DNA from: Bacillus sp. ISL-45
GTDB lineage: Bacteria > Bacillota > Bacilli > Bacillales > Cytobacillaceae
Reading direction: 5' to 3'
DNA: 64,000 bases
NCBI RefSeq assembly: GCF_018613195.1
Contig: NZ_JAGGQQ010000005.1
Span: forward strand, 401,593-465,592
Both the position numbers and the translations under genes were made by a program. Below the pieces are notes generated by a model, which worked only from the letters and a program-made list of their open reading frames with translations, had not been told where the DNA came from and did not search any database. Of this stretch, positions 51,380 through 60,875 are shown piece after piece. Within the stretch, counting starts at the first letter, position 1. The number at the start of each line of letters is the position of its first letter.

Positions 51380-51730
51380 GTGAGTCTTAACATTGATATT
51401 GAAGTGAAGCATGACGTCTTATTGATTCGAGTTAGTGGTGAATTAGATCATCATACTGCAGACCAGCTTCGCGAGCAGGCAACAAAAGCCCTTGAAAACG
51501 AAGAAGTCCGCCACATTGTCTTGAACCTTGAACACCTCACCTTTATGGATAGTTCGGGTCTAGGGGTAGTTTTAGGAAGGTATAAACAAATCAAGCAGCT
51601 TCATGGAGAGATGGTAGTTTGCGCAATTTCTCCGCCAATCAAGAGGTTATTTGACATGTCGGGTTTATTCAAGATTATCCGTCTTGAACCGTCAGAAGAA
51701 TATGCATTAGAGAGATTGGGGGTTGCTTGA
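51380..51730 (+). CDS. spoIIAA: Anti-sigma-F factor antagonist SpoIIAA
   Basis: The product has 116 residues of the STAS fold. The phosphorylated serine is in [16 protein letters not shown] (Ser58), and [14 protein letters not shown] lies at the N-terminus. Unphosphorylated SpoIIAA frees sigma-F from SpoIIAB in the forespore. It starts at GTG 51380, 9 nt after AAGGAGG. It is the first gene of the spoIIAA-AB-sigF operon. Confidence 0.96.
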   Translation: MSLNIDIEVKHDVLLIRVSGELDHHTADQLREQATKALENEEVRHIVLNLEHLTFMDSSGLGVVLGRYKQIKQLHGEMVVCAISPPIKRLFDMSGLFKIIRLEPSEEYALERLGVA

Positions 51731-51733
51731 TAC

Positions 51734-52174
51734 ATGAAGAATGAAATGAATCTTCATTTTAGCGCTTTAAGCCAAAATGAATCTTTTGCCCGCGTGACGG
51801 TCGCAGCATTCATCGCGCAGCTGGACCCAACGATGGATGAACTGACCGAAATTAAGACAGTAGTATCGGAAGCGGTAACCAACGCCATCATTCATGGTTA
51901 TGAAAGTAATCCAGATGGGAAAGTGTTTATTTCTGTGATGATTCAGGATGGAACTGTGGAAATGCTGATTAAGGATGAAGGAATTGGGATTCCAGATATC
52001 GATGAAGCCATGCAGCCTCTTTATACATCCAAGCCTGAACTTGAAAGGTCCGGTATGGGCTTTACGATTATGGAAAATTTCATGGACGAAGTACAAGTGA
52101 GATCAGAGCCCGGCTTTGGGACAGAGATTCGTTTGAAAAAGCACCTGTCAAAGAGCAAAGCGCTGTGCAATTAA
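51734..52174 (+). CDS. spoIIAB: Anti-sigma-F factor SpoIIAB (serine kinase)
   Basis: The product has 146 residues of the GHKL ATPase/kinase fold. [15 protein letters not shown] is the N-box, [10 protein letters not shown] the G1 box and [15 protein letters not shown] the G2 box. It binds and inhibits sigma-F and phosphorylates SpoIIAA. ATG 51734 is 3 bp after the spoIIAA stop. Confidence 0.96.
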   Translation: MKNEMNLHFSALSQNESFARVTVAAFIAQLDPTMDELTEIKTVVSEAVTNAIIHGYESNPDGKVFISVMIQDGTVEMLIKDEGIGIPDIDEAMQPLYTSKPELERSGMGFTIMENFMDEVQVRSEPGFGTEIRLKKHLSKSKALCN

Positions 52175-52187
52175 GGGAGTTCTGCCT

Positions 52188-52946
52188 ATGGATGTGGAGG
52201 TAAAAAAGGATAATAGCCAAACGTATCTTAAGGACCATGAAGTCAAAGAACTGATTTTGAGAAGCCAGCAGGGAGACCAGGGGGCCAGGGACTTAATCGT
52301 CCAGAAAAATATGCGGCTCGTATGGTCTGTCGTCCAGCGCTTCCTCAACAGGGGATATGAACCCGACGACCTGTTCCAAATTGGCAGCATTGGCCTCTTG
52401 AAATCAGTTGATAAATTTGACCTATCGTATGACGTAAAGTTTTCGACGTATGCCGTTCCAATGATCATTGGTGAGATCCAGCGTTTCATCAGGGATGACG
52501 GCACCGTGAAAGTGAGCAGGTCACTTAAAGAAACCGGAAATAAGATAAGGAAAGCGAAGGACGAGCTTTCCAAAACATTAGGCAGGGTACCAACTGTCAA
52601 TGAAATAGCCGAGTTTCTGGAACTCTCACCTGAAGATGTGATCATGGCACAGGAAGCAAGCCGCAGTCCTGCATCCATCCATGAAACGGTGTACGAAAAC
52701 GACGGTGACCCGATTACCCTGCTAGACCAGATTGACAACGGGGAAGAAGGCCGCTGGTTTGATAAAATTGCATTAAAAGAGGCAATTAACGAGCTCGACG
52801 AACGGGAAAGACTGATTGTGTATTTGAGATACTATAAGGATCAGACTCAATCCGAGGTCGCAGTCCGCCTGGGAATTTCCCAAGTCCAGGTTTCACGCCT
52901 CGAAAAGAAAATACTGCAGCAAATGAAAGGCCGTATGGATCTTTGA
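52188..52946 (+). CDS. sigF: RNA polymerase sigma-F factor (SpoIIAC)
   Basis: The product has 252 residues with regions 2, 3 and 4 of sigma-70. Region 2 includes DDLFQIGSIGLLKSVDKFDL and FSTYAVPMIIGEIQRFIRDD. Region 4 includes the helix-turn-helix TQSEVAVRLGISQVQVSRLE. It is the first forespore-specific sigma factor and probably drives dacF upstream. GGGAG precedes ATG 52188. The operon's terminator hairpin overlaps its last codons. Confidence 0.96.
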   Translation: MDVEVKKDNSQTYLKDHEVKELILRSQQGDQGARDLIVQKNMRLVWSVVQRFLNRGYEPDDLFQIGSIGLLKSVDKFDLSYDVKFSTYAVPMIIGEIQRFIRDDGTVKVSRSLKETGNKIRKAKDELSKTLGRVPTVNEIAEFLELSPEDVIMAQEASRSPASIHETVYENDGDPITLLDQIDNGEEGRWFDKIALKEAINELDERERLIVYLRYYKDQTQSEVAVRLGISQVQVSRLEKKILQQMKGRMDL

Positions 52947-52964
52947 ATCCATATGGCTTTTTTT
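52930..52964 (+). terminator. Intrinsic terminator overlapping the sigF stop codon
   Basis: GCCGTATGGAT and ATCCATATGGC pair around CTTTGA, which contains the TGA stop; a T-run follows. Confidence 0.85.
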
Positions 52965-53114
52965 ATATTTCCTGCTTAATTTAAGATATTGGCGCCTGGA
53001 AAGCCTAGATTTAGGAAAAACAGGTCACCAATAAACCCAACTAGTCATTCCACAATAACCTATTCATCGTCTTTCTTCCTTTATGCACATCCCATCTTAA
53101 CCAATTATTGGACT

Positions 53115-53143
53115 TCATGAAATAACTGCAGGAATCCATACTA
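53115..53143 (+). promoter_or_regulatory. Candidate sigma-G promoter of the spoVA operon
   Basis: CATACTA at 53137-53143 fits the sigma-G -10 (CATWHTA); TCATG at 53115-53119, 17 bp upstream, fits the -35 (GHATR) at four of five positions. spoVA is a known sigma-G operon. Confidence 0.5.
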
Positions 53144-53162
53144 AATATACGAGGAAAACACT

Positions 53163-53798
53163 GTGTTGGAAGTGAATCTGATGGAAAAAACGATTTATAT
53201 CCGTATGAGGAATCGCGTCCAAGTCAAGCCTGAGCAATCACTCTTGTTGAAGGATATTGCGCAGATCATTGCCAGCGAAGATATATATCACGAACTGGCC
53301 TCTCTTCAAGTCAAAAAGATTATGCCGAAAGACCATATTCACATTATCGATGTTATGAAGGTCATTCGTTTCATTGCTGAGATATATCCTGATCATGAAA
53401 TCCAGACTGTGGGCCCGCCTCAAACGATTATCGAGGTGATTTACAAGAAAAAAGGGATGTCGATTCCCTTCTTTATCCTTGTGTGGTTCCTGCTATTTTT
53501 CGGTGCTGCGTTGACCATCATGAACTTCCATGAAGATGTCAGCATGCAGTCGGTGCATCAGCGGCTCTATTTCATCATGACAGGAAAGGAAGTCGCGAAG
53601 CCGCTGTTATTCCAAATTCCCTATTCAATCGGCATTGGTCTGGGCATGATTCTATTCTTTAACCATGTATTCAAAAAGAGGCTAAATGAAGAGCCGAGCC
53701 CGCTTGAAGTAGAAATGTTCAATTATCAGCAGTCTCTAGATCAATATGTCATCCTGCATGAAAACAAGGAAAGCGTGAAACATCTTAATGACGATTAG
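53163..53798 (+). CDS. spoVAA: Stage V sporulation protein AA
   Basis: The product has 211 residues (GTG 53163, GAGGA 8 nt upstream) or 205 from ATG 53181, which begins MEKTIYIRMRNRV as homologues do. A soluble N-terminal half precedes two transmembrane helices (about 100-120 and 150-170), then IFFNHVFKKRLNEEPSP-like FKKRLNEEPSPLEVEMFNYQ at the end. SpoVA proteins move dipicolinic acid into the forespore. spoVAB overlaps its last 11 bp. Confidence 0.9.
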   Translation: MLEVNLMEKTIYIRMRNRVQVKPEQSLLLKDIAQIIASEDIYHELASLQVKKIMPKDHIHIIDVMKVIRFIAEIYPDHEIQTVGPPQTIIEVIYKKKGMSIPFFILVWFLLFFGAALTIMNFHEDVSMQSVHQRLYFIMTGKEVAKPLLFQIPYSIGIGLGMILFFNHVFKKRLNEEPSPLEVEMFNYQQSLDQYVILHENKESVKHLNDD

Positions 53799-54210
53799 TG
53801 TCTTGTTCATTGTTCTTATCGGGCTGGCAAGCGGGCTTGCTGTAGGGTCTGGTTTTGTTGCTTTCTTATCGGTTCTCGGAGTGATTCCCAGACTTACACA
53901 GCTGACGAAGACAATGAAACTGATTTCCTGGTATGAGTGGGCAGTGGTACTCGGAGCTCTGCTTGGAACTGCAGGAAGCCTGAGAGACCCTGTAATGAAT
54001 TTTTCTCCTTACGTGACACTCCCGCTTGGGTTGGCGGGGGGCATATTTGTCGGTATGCTGGCAGCTGCGTTGACAGAGGTCCTGAATGTACTCCCAATCC
54101 TCGCTAAAAGAGTCAGGGTAGATGACAAGCTCGAGACATTGTTGATGGCGATTGTGCTTGGTAAAATATTTGGCTCATTATTCCATTGGATTTATTTCGT
54201 AGGACGTTGA
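53788..54210 (+). CDS. spoVAB: Stage V sporulation protein AB
   Basis: The product has 140 residues, nearly all hydrophobic, with four to five membrane segments and a SVLFIVLIGLASGLAVGSGF start. It matches SpoVAB in length and position. It overlaps spoVAA by 11 bp. In B. subtilis spoVAC should follow, but here the next gene is the SpoVAEa type. Confidence 0.9.
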   Translation: MTISVLFIVLIGLASGLAVGSGFVAFLSVLGVIPRLTQLTKTMKLISWYEWAVVLGALLGTAGSLRDPVMNFSPYVTLPLGLAGGIFVGMLAAALTEVLNVLPILAKRVRVDDKLETLLMAIVLGKIFGSLFHWIYFVGR

Positions 54211-54313
54211 TTATTGAAAGCAGCTATAGGTAGTTTGACCCGTGAAAGTGCGCTTCCATACCTACAGCGATAATAAATCCGGAAAAAATGAATGGCAGAA
54301 AGGACGGCAGAGA

Positions 54314-54892
54314 ATGGCCGAAAAAAGGAAGGTAATCTTAATTACAGATGGTGATGATTATGCCCGGCGTGCAGTTGAACATGTGGCTGCGGAAGTAGGC
54401 GGGCGGTGCATCTCTCTTTCACATGGCAATCCTTCTGTCCTTTCGGGGCCGCACCTTGTTAAATTAATCAAAAAAGCTGCAAAGGATCCTGTTTTAGTTA
54501 TGTTCGATGATAGTGGCTACCTTGGAGAAGGAGCAGGAGAGAAAGCTCTTAAATACGTGGCTGAGCATGAAGACATTGAGGTGCTTGGAGCGATTGCGGT
54601 CGCTTCGAAAACGCATATGGCGGAATGGAGCCGCGTGGATTTTTGCATAGACCGGGAAGGTGAACTAACTCCCTATGGAGTGGACAAACATGGAATTCCA
54701 GAACTGGAACTGGGGAGAATTAACGGAGATACAGTGTACTGTTTGGATACGCTTGATGTCCCGTTAATAATCGGAATAGGGGATATCGGTAAAATGGCCC
54801 GCCGTGACCATTATAAAATCGGTTCGCCAATAACGAAGAAAGCAGTGGAAATCATCCTTGAAAGGAGCGGATTCTATGCCAAAGAACAATGA
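54314..54892 (+). CDS. spoVAEA: Stage V sporulation protein AE (SpoVAEa type)
   Basis: The product has 192 residues from ATG 54314, after AAAGGA with 9-nt spacing; the frame opens 24 codons earlier. It begins [20 protein letters not shown] and is soluble, with [16 protein letters not shown] and [12 protein letters not shown]. This is the cytosolic SpoVAEa protein, not the membrane SpoVAEb. It follows spoVAB directly with a 103-bp gap, and the three genes normally between them are missing. It overlaps spoVAF by 17 bp. Confidence 0.87.
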   Translation: MAEKRKVILITDGDDYARRAVEHVAAEVGGRCISLSHGNPSVLSGPHLVKLIKKAAKDPVLVMFDDSGYLGEGAGEKALKYVAEHEDIEVLGAIAVASKTHMAEWSRVDFCIDREGELTPYGVDKHGIPELELGRINGDTVYCLDTLDVPLIIGIGDIGKMARRDHYKIGSPITKKAVEIILERSGFYAKEQ

Positions 54893-56354
54893 CAAGCTGC
54901 CCATCCCGCAATCCTTGGACGAAGCTGAAAAGTATATGAAAGAACACGTTGGCCTGGAAGCCAGTTTTGACCTTGGAGTCAGGAAACTGAAAATCCTTAA
55001 AAAGAATGTCCATTTTTATTATGTGAATGGTTTGTGCGATACAAGCTTCATCGTACATATTGTTGAAGAACTGGTGGACATTAATGATAACGAGAAACTT
55101 TCTTCACATCTGCAAGAGATTGTCGAGAATCGGATTACCCACCAGTCCGTAGACAAAATCAAAACGATGGATGAGCTTGTCGATCAGGTTCTTTCGGGAC
55201 TCATTGTTATATTGGTTGAGGGTGAACAAATAGGATTAGTAGTTGATGTCAGAAGCTACCCGGGGAGACAGCCGCAGGAGCCTGATACAGAAAAGGTTGT
55301 GCGCGGATCCCGTGACGGCTTTGTTGAAAATATCATCGTCAATACAGCGTTGACAAGAAGGCGGATCAGGGATGAAAATCTGCGCTTTGAAATGATGAAG
55401 GTAGGCGAAAGGTCGAAATCAGACGTTGCGATTGGCTATATAAAAGATATTGCTAACCCTGATTTGATCAAGGTCATCAAAAAAGAGCTGCAGTCAATTA
55501 AAATCGATGGAATCACGATGGCTGATAAAACAATTGAAGAATTTTTGGTAAAACAAGGCTATAACCCATACCCGCTGGTAAGGTATACGGAGCGTGCCGA
55601 TGTAGCGGCGACCCATCTGCTTGAAGGACATGTCCTTATTTATGTTGATACCTCTCCAAGCGTCATCATTACACCAACGACTTATTTCCACCATCTTCAG
55701 CATGCCGAAGAGTACAGACAATCACCAGGTGTCGGGACAATGGTACGCTGGATACGATTCCTTGGGGTGCTCGCATCACTATTACTTTTGCCGTTATGGT
55801 ATTTATTTGTTCAGAATCCCGACCTTCTGCCTGATAAAATTGCATTTATCGGGCCTAATGAAGATTCCAATATCCCGATTTTCTTGCAAATCATGCTTGC
55901 AGATGGAGGGATTGAGTTCCTGAGGATGGCGGCCATCCATACGCCGACACCGCTGTCCACTGCAATGGGTTTAATCGCTGCAGTCCTGATCGGGCAAATC
56001 GCCATCGATGTAGGGTTGTTCGTGCCAGAAGTCATTCTTTATGTGGCTGTGGCGGCAATCGGAACTTATGCGACACCAAGTTATGAACTTAGTATAGCGA
56101 ACAAAATAGGAAGGGTATTCCTGTTGATTTCGACTGCTATATTCCATGTTCCTGGATTTGTAGCAGGAACCACGGCCTGGCTGCTGCTGCTTGCCAGTAT
56201 CAAATCCTTGAACACTCCTTATCTGTGGCCATTCATTCCTTTTCACCCTGTCGCCTTTATACAGATACTGATCAGGAGGGCTGTGCCAGGTTCGAAAATC
56301 AGGCCAAGCATTGTCCATGCCCGGAACCGCTACAAGCAGCCATCAAAATCATGA
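54876..56354 (+). CDS. spoVAF: Stage V sporulation protein AF (GerA-family membrane protein)
   Basis: The product has 492 residues from ATG 54876 ([14 protein letters not shown]), 9 nt after AAAGGAG. A long hydrophilic N-terminal domain is followed by four to five membrane helices from about residue 290, the GerA/SpoVAF family layout, with [20 protein letters not shown] as a recognisable block. It modulates germinant-receptor function. A strong terminator follows the operon. Confidence 0.92.
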   Translation: MPKNNDKLPIPQSLDEAEKYMKEHVGLEASFDLGVRKLKILKKNVHFYYVNGLCDTSFIVHIVEELVDINDNEKLSSHLQEIVENRITHQSVDKIKTMDELVDQVLSGLIVILVEGEQIGLVVDVRSYPGRQPQEPDTEKVVRGSRDGFVENIIVNTALTRRRIRDENLRFEMMKVGERSKSDVAIGYIKDIANPDLIKVIKKELQSIKIDGITMADKTIEEFLVKQGYNPYPLVRYTERADVAATHLLEGHVLIYVDTSPSVIITPTTYFHHLQHAEEYRQSPGVGTMVRWIRFLGVLASLLLLPLWYLFVQNPDLLPDKIAFIGPNEDSNIPIFLQIMLADGGIEFLRMAAIHTPTPLSTAMGLIAAVLIGQIAIDVGLFVPEVILYVAVAAIGTYATPSYELSIANKIGRVFLLISTAIFHVPGFVAGTTAWLLLLASIKSLNTPYLWPFIPFHPVAFIQILIRRAVPGSKIRPSIVHARNRYKQPSKS

Positions 56355-56425
56355 CAATGTTCCAATTGCACGTTCCCTCGAATTATGGTAAAGTGTTTTT
56401 AATTTACTAAAGACTTAAAGCGAAA

Positions 56426-56464
56426 AATAAATAGACAGTTCATCAGATGAACTGTCTATTTATT
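56426..56464 (+). terminator. Intrinsic terminator of the spoVA operon
   Basis: AAATAGACAGTTCAT and ATGAACTGTCTATTT form a perfect long stem, followed by ATTTATCATTTTT. Confidence 0.87.
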
Positions 56465-56602
56465 TATCATTTTTCGGGACGGGTTAAACCCCCTGGTTTC
56501 AGGGTTTCACACAGCCGTAGGACAAATTATGGAAAAATTAACTGAACAATGAAAAATTATGTTTGAACAGTGATTTTAAATGGCAAGGGATGAGGGGACA
56601 AC

Positions 56603-57922
56603 ATGGAATTTCATGGAACTGCAAAGGTTAATCGACTGGGGCACTTGGAAATTGGCGGTGTTGATACAATCCAATTGGCTGAAAAGTATGGAACCCCGCT
56701 GTATGTTTATGACGTGGCCTTGATCAGGGAACGGGCAAGAGCGTTTAAAAAAACATTCGAGAATGCGGGTATAACTGCTCAGGTAGCGTATGCGAGTAAA
56801 GCTTTCTCAACAGTGGCAATGGTGCAATTGGCCGCTGAGGAAAACCTTTCGCTAGACGTCGTTTCTGGCGGAGAGCTTTATACGGCACTTGCGGCTGGCT
56901 TCCCGACAGAAAAAATTCATTTCCATGGCAACAACAAAAGCCGGGATGAGCTGTTCATGGCCATAGAACACAATATTGGCTGTATCGTTATCGATAACTT
57001 TTATGAACTGGACATGCTAAAGGATATTTGCAAAGAAAAGAATGCGGTAATCAAGGTATTATTACGAGTGACACCTGGCATTGAAGCACATACACATGAC
57101 TATATTTTAACAGGCCAGGAAGATTCGAAATTTGGATTTGATTTACAGAATGGACAGGCTGATGCGGCTATGAAACTTTGCCTCGATAACAAAAACCTCG
57201 AGGTTCTCGGACTGCATTGCCACATTGGTTCACAGATTTTCGAAACGACAGGATTCATCCTCGCTGCACAGAAAATTTTTGAGAAACTTCATCAGTGGAA
57301 AAAGGATCTGTCTTTCGACTCTACAGTCCTCAATCTTGGCGGTGGATTTGGAATTCGCTATACAGACGAAGATGACCCAATACCGGCAGCACAATATGTT
57401 GAGGAAATCATTGCGGAAGTGAAAAAGCAAGCTTCTCGCTATTCGATGAATATGCCGGAAATCTGGATTGAGCCAGGTCGTTCTCTTGTCGGGGATGCCG
57501 GTACTACCCTTTACCGCGTTGGTTCGAGAAAGGATGTACCGAATATTCGTCAGTACGTAGCTGTCGATGGAGGAATGAGCGATAATATTCGCCCAGCCTT
57601 GTACCAGGCTAAATATGAAGCAGTGCTTGCAAACAGAGTCATGGACAAACCTGAAGAGACCGTATCGATTGCCGGGAAATGCTGTGAATCTGGCGATATG
57701 CTGATTTGGGACCTCCCACTGCCAAAGGCTGGAGACCAAGACCTTCTGGCTGTTTTTTGCACAGGTGCCTATGGGTATTCAATGGCGAATAATTATAATC
57801 GCCTTCCAAGACCGGCGGTGGTTTTCCTTGAAGATTCAAAGGATACCCTCGTCGTTCGCCGTGAAACATTTGAAGATATGGTAAAATTAGATCTCCCTTT
57901 CAAAGAAAAGGTGAAAAATTAA
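56603..57922 (+). CDS. lysA: Diaminopimelate decarboxylase
   Basis: The product has 439 residues, a PLP fold-type III enzyme. The PLP lysine is in VAYASKAFS near residue 62, the phosphate-binding block is GGGFGIRYT, EPGRSLVGDAG follows, and the second-site CCESGDML and AYGYSMANNYN are at the C-terminus. It makes L-lysine from meso-diaminopimelate. It follows spoVAF as in B. subtilis. The 136-bp upstream region is too short for a lysine riboswitch, and I see none. Confidence 0.95.
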   Translation: MEFHGTAKVNRLGHLEIGGVDTIQLAEKYGTPLYVYDVALIRERARAFKKTFENAGITAQVAYASKAFSTVAMVQLAAEENLSLDVVSGGELYTALAAGFPTEKIHFHGNNKSRDELFMAIEHNIGCIVIDNFYELDMLKDICKEKNAVIKVLLRVTPGIEAHTHDYILTGQEDSKFGFDLQNGQADAAMKLCLDNKNLEVLGLHCHIGSQIFETTGFILAAQKIFEKLHQWKKDLSFDSTVLNLGGGFGIRYTDEDDPIPAAQYVEEIIAEVKKQASRYSMNMPEIWIEPGRSLVGDAGTTLYRVGSRKDVPNIRQYVAVDGGMSDNIRPALYQAKYEAVLANRVMDKPEETVSIAGKCCESGDMLIWDLPLPKAGDQDLLAVFCTGAYGYSMANNYNRLPRPAVVFLEDSKDTLVVRRETFEDMVKLDLPFKEKVKN

Positions 57923-57947
57923 AGCTGCTCTCCCGCAGCTTTTTTTA
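57921..57947 (+). terminator. Intrinsic terminator of lysA
   Basis: AAAGCTGC and GCAGCTTT form a perfect stem with TCTCCC in the loop and a T-run; the stem begins at the lysA stop. Confidence 0.9.
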
Positions 57948-58027
57948 CAAGATATGAAGTGAAAATCTCACTTCGTTGGCTAAAAACCCGGTCTTGTTGT
58001 AAAATTACAGATTGGGAGGGATTCCGT

Positions 58028-58123
58028 TTGAAAAAGAACAACTGGCTATTATTCGCATTATTGCTTTTGATGTCTGTTGGCTGGGGAGCTTATTACTGGT
58101 TTTTTATCGTACCAGGACAATAG
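58028..58123 (+). CDS. Single-span membrane miniprotein (31 aa)
   Basis: A 31-codon frame starts at TTG 58028, 7 nt after GGGAGGG, and ends in TAG. It begins MKKNNWLLFALLLLMSVGWG and ends YYWFFIVPGQ: two lysines, one transmembrane helix, aromatic end. A promoter TTGGCT-N18-TAAAAT lies just upstream. I do not recognise a family. The ribosome-binding site and composition suggest a real gene. The 230 bp from here to ribT are AT-rich and show no other feature. Confidence 0.6.
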   Translation: MKKNNWLLFALLLLMSVGWGAYYWFFIVPGQ

Positions 58124-58346
58124 GTTCTGACAAAGATTTGAAGTATCGTTATAGTTTAAGTATGATATGATCAATTCAATAAAAAAAAGAACCATAAGTT
58201 GAGGAAAAACATATAGTATCAAAATAGTGTTTTTACATGTAATTTCGTCGATTCCATTTAAAGGTAAACTAAGGTTTAAATTAAATGGGATAGGGGAAAA
58301 ATAGTCTTGTTGTTTTCATTCCATTATTATTGTCAAACCACAATGA

Positions 58347-58733
<387 letters not shown>

Positions 58734-58806
58734 TCCAGCTGCCTTTTATTTTTTGTGTTGAAATTATAAATGGATTCTGGTGTGGATATTACATGTGATT
58801 GTCTTA

Positions 58807-59033
58807 ATCCAGCTCCAGCGCCTAGCCCCTCGAGACGCTTCGGTCCTGTCAATGAAGTCAAAGAACGACTTCACTGTAAGGCCCTCCAGCGCTTGTCGGA
58901 GTCTCCAGTTTCTATGTTTCTGGGCAGTCGGCTATACTTTTCGATTTCGGTCCTGCCAATGAAGTCAAGGAGCGACTTCACTGTCAGGCCCTCCAGCGCT
59001 TGTCGGGGCTGAACGAGGCACTTGCGCTTTTTG
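58807..59033. repeat. Two family B repeat copies in direct orientation
   Basis: The first copy (58807-58901) starts AGCTCCAGCGCCTAGCCCCT and runs to GCTTGTCGGA. The second (58945-59033) starts within the element at TTTCGGTCCTGCCAATGAAG and ends GGCACTTGCGCTTTTT. Each carries TGAAGTC/GACTTCA. About 43 bp of unrelated sequence separate them. The second copy overlaps the 3' end of the YpuF-like gene. Confidence 0.87.
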
Positions 59034-59552
59034 ATCTTTCCTTTCCTCGAGAGCCATCTGCCGGTCTGAAATCACATCAGTTCGGTCACGTGTTGAGTGT
59101 CGATGGATTAAATCAGGATTTTGCAGATCGCTGCTTGCTCCCCATGTAAAACCATTTTGCCTGCACTCTTCGTGGCAAAGCTTTTTAAGCTCGGAATCAC
59201 ATACAGGCAGGTTAAAGCTTGTGTATGGAAGTCTGTTTAGCAAGTCTTCCTTTCTTTTACGCAGTGTGCCTGACAAAAGTTCAGGATCGATCCCCAAACG
59301 GGTAGTCGCTTCCTTGTCATCTGCAAAGATCTCCATTGCTTTAATTAAAGTCCTTGTTGCACCAGAAAAATTTTTACGGCGATGGTGGTAATTTGATACT
59401 GCCAACAGGATCAATGCAACCCAGATGGATTTTTTATTGCCGGCATCTGTCGCTTTCCAATACTCTTCCAGAATTTCGTGACACTCAAAATAATCTCTGT
59501 CTCCGTGGAAATGTGCGAGATATTGTATATACGATATTGGATATTTTGTCAT
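58965..59552 (-). CDS. ypuF: DUF309 protein (YpuF-like) with a repeat-derived C-terminal tail
   Basis: The product has 195 residues from ATG 59552, 7 nt after GGGGG. DYFECHEILEEYWKA is the DUF309 signature, with AVSNYHHRRKN and YTSFNLPVCDSELKKLC further on. The homologous part ends near LEERKDQ. The last 21 residues or so (KAQVPRSAPTSAGG then PDSEVAP) are encoded by the family B repeat, so the original stop has been lost or replaced. Here the gene is on the minus strand, opposite to scpAB. Function is unknown. Confidence 0.82.
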   Translation of the reverse strand: MTKYPISYIQYLAHFHGDRDYFECHEILEEYWKATDAGNKKSIWVALILLAVSNYHHRRKNFSGATRTLIKAMEIFADDKEATTRLGIDPELLSGTLRKRKEDLLNRLPYTSFNLPVCDSELKKLCHEECRQNGFTWGASSDLQNPDLIHRHSTRDRTDVISDRQMALEERKDQKAQVPRSAPTSAGGPDSEVAP

Positions 59553-59634
59553 GAAATTACCCCCTATCAAGTACTACTAGCTTAGCATATATTCAATTAA
59601 ATGATAAAAGAAGCGGGTGCAATCAGCCAAATAT

Positions 59635-59661
59635 AAAAATGCCCGGCTGGTGCCGGGCATC
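59635..59661 (-). terminator. Terminator of the YjcZ-like gene
   Basis: On the minus strand ATGCCCGGC and GCCGGGCAT pair around ACCA, followed by TTTTTAT. Confidence 0.87.
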
Positions 59662-59679
59662 TTCGTCTTTGGTATTGGC

Positions 59680-59775
59680 TTATAACCAGGCAGCACCAAC
59701 GATGATGAGCAAAATGAAAAGCACGACAATTAAAGCAAAGCCTGCTCCGTATCCATAACCTTTTCCATCAGACAT
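59680..59775 (-). CDS. YjcZ-family sporulation miniprotein (31 aa)
   Basis: A 31-codon gene starts at ATG 59773-59775 with AGGAGG 9 nt upstream. It reads MSDGKGYGYGAGFALIVVLF, then a hydrophobic end LLIIVGAAWL. The G/Y-rich head and FALIVVLFILLIIVGA helix define the YjcZ family of tiny membrane proteins linked to sporulation. A clean terminator follows. Confidence 0.87.
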   Translation of the reverse strand: MSDGKGYGYGAGFALIVVLFILLIIVGAAWL

Positions 59776-59872
59776 TTAACATAACCTCCTAATAGTGAAA
59801 TAGCCTAGTATTCATTTTCAGCATATGCAGCAACAGGGGGAAAGGTTTGGGCGGTTCGGCTATTTTTAACAA

Positions 59873-60010
59873 AGCTCTTTTCGTAAACTTTGTTGCTATC
59901 TTAACCTTATAAATGCAATCATTATTCAGAATTCTCCTCGAAAAGAGCCCCGATACATTTATTAATGCGGGTTACTAGTACAGGTACGAACAGCAACAAT
60001 CAATGCGAAA
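59873..60010 (-). repeat. Family C repeat, full copy, reverse orientation
   Basis: Read on the minus strand it begins TTTTCGCATTGATTGTTGCT, contains TCGGGGCTCTTTTCGAGGA and ends AACAAAGTTTACGAAAAGAGC. It shares both ends and the central block with the copy at 27561. It fills most of the 350-bp gap between the YjcZ-like gene and scpA. Confidence 0.85.
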
Positions 60011-60127
60011 AAAAACTTTAACAAAGACTTCAGTTTTAACGATGTAAATTAGTAATGGATAACATGAAGTTTATCTACTATACTTATATAATGATGCAGT
60101 TCAATATAGGAATTTTGGTGGGAAATG

Positions 60128-60871
60128 ATGCAATATAATGTGAAAATCGAGGCCTTTGAGGGTCCTTTGGATTTACTTCTGCACTTGATCAATCGTTTGG
60201 AGATTGATATTTACGATATACCAGTAGCGGAAATAACTGAACAATATTTAATGTACATCCATGCGATGAAGGAATTGCAGCTTGATGTCGCAAGTGAATA
60301 CCTCGTGATGGCAGCGACGCTGTTAGCAATTAAAAGCAAGATGCTTCTCCCTAAGCATGAGGAAGAACTGGAAGATGATTTTGAATTTGATGATGACGGG
60401 GATCCGCGAAATGAACTCGTGGAGAGATTGATTGAATATAAAAAATTCAAAGAGGCAGCAAGTGATTTGAAATCCCTTGAGGAGGAACGGGGACTTATGT
60501 ACACCAAACCTCCAAGTGACCTAACGGAATATGCCCATGAAATTAAGGGTGAAAACACCGACTTGAATATTTCTTTGTATGACATGCTTGGTGCATTTCA
60601 AAAGCTTTTAAGAAGGAAGAAGCTGCAAAGACCCATTTCAACCAAAATCGCCCGCCAGGAAATTTCTATTGAAAAAAGGATGGACGAGGTCCTGAGCTTC
60701 CTGAAAGAAAGCGGCAATCGGAAAAGATTTTACGACTTATTCCCCGAATCTGACCGTGAGCATATTGTCGTTACTTTCCTGGCAATTCTTGAGTTGATCA
60801 AACGGAAAGAAATCGATGTAGAACAAGAGCAGAATTTTGCAGAAATATATATGACAGCCAGAAAGGAGTAA
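60128..60871 (+). CDS. scpA: Segregation and condensation protein A (kleisin)
   Basis: The product has 247 residues from ATG 60128 ([20 protein letters not shown]); an ATG one codon earlier is possible. The N-terminal segment binds the SMC neck, the middle is acidic ([15 protein letters not shown]), and the C-terminal winged helix ([16 protein letters not shown]-like [19 protein letters not shown]) binds the SMC head. With ScpB and SMC it forms the condensin that segregates chromosomes. Confidence 0.95.
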   Translation: MQYNVKIEAFEGPLDLLLHLINRLEIDIYDIPVAEITEQYLMYIHAMKELQLDVASEYLVMAATLLAIKSKMLLPKHEEELEDDFEFDDDGDPRNELVERLIEYKKFKEAASDLKSLEEERGLMYTKPPSDLTEYAHEIKGENTDLNISLYDMLGAFQKLLRRKKLQRPISTKIARQEISIEKRMDEVLSFLKESGNRKRFYDLFPESDREHIVVTFLAILELIKRKEIDVEQEQNFAEIYMTARKE

Positions 60872-60875
60872 GGGC

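Noticed and set aside
54211-54313. Remnants of spoVAC/AD/AEb in the AB-AEa gap
   Set aside because: The 103 bp contain no frame resembling these genes, only an imperfect dyad.
56466-56602. Lysine riboswitch ahead of lysA
   Set aside because: The region is too short and shows only one small AAACCC/GGGTTT hairpin.
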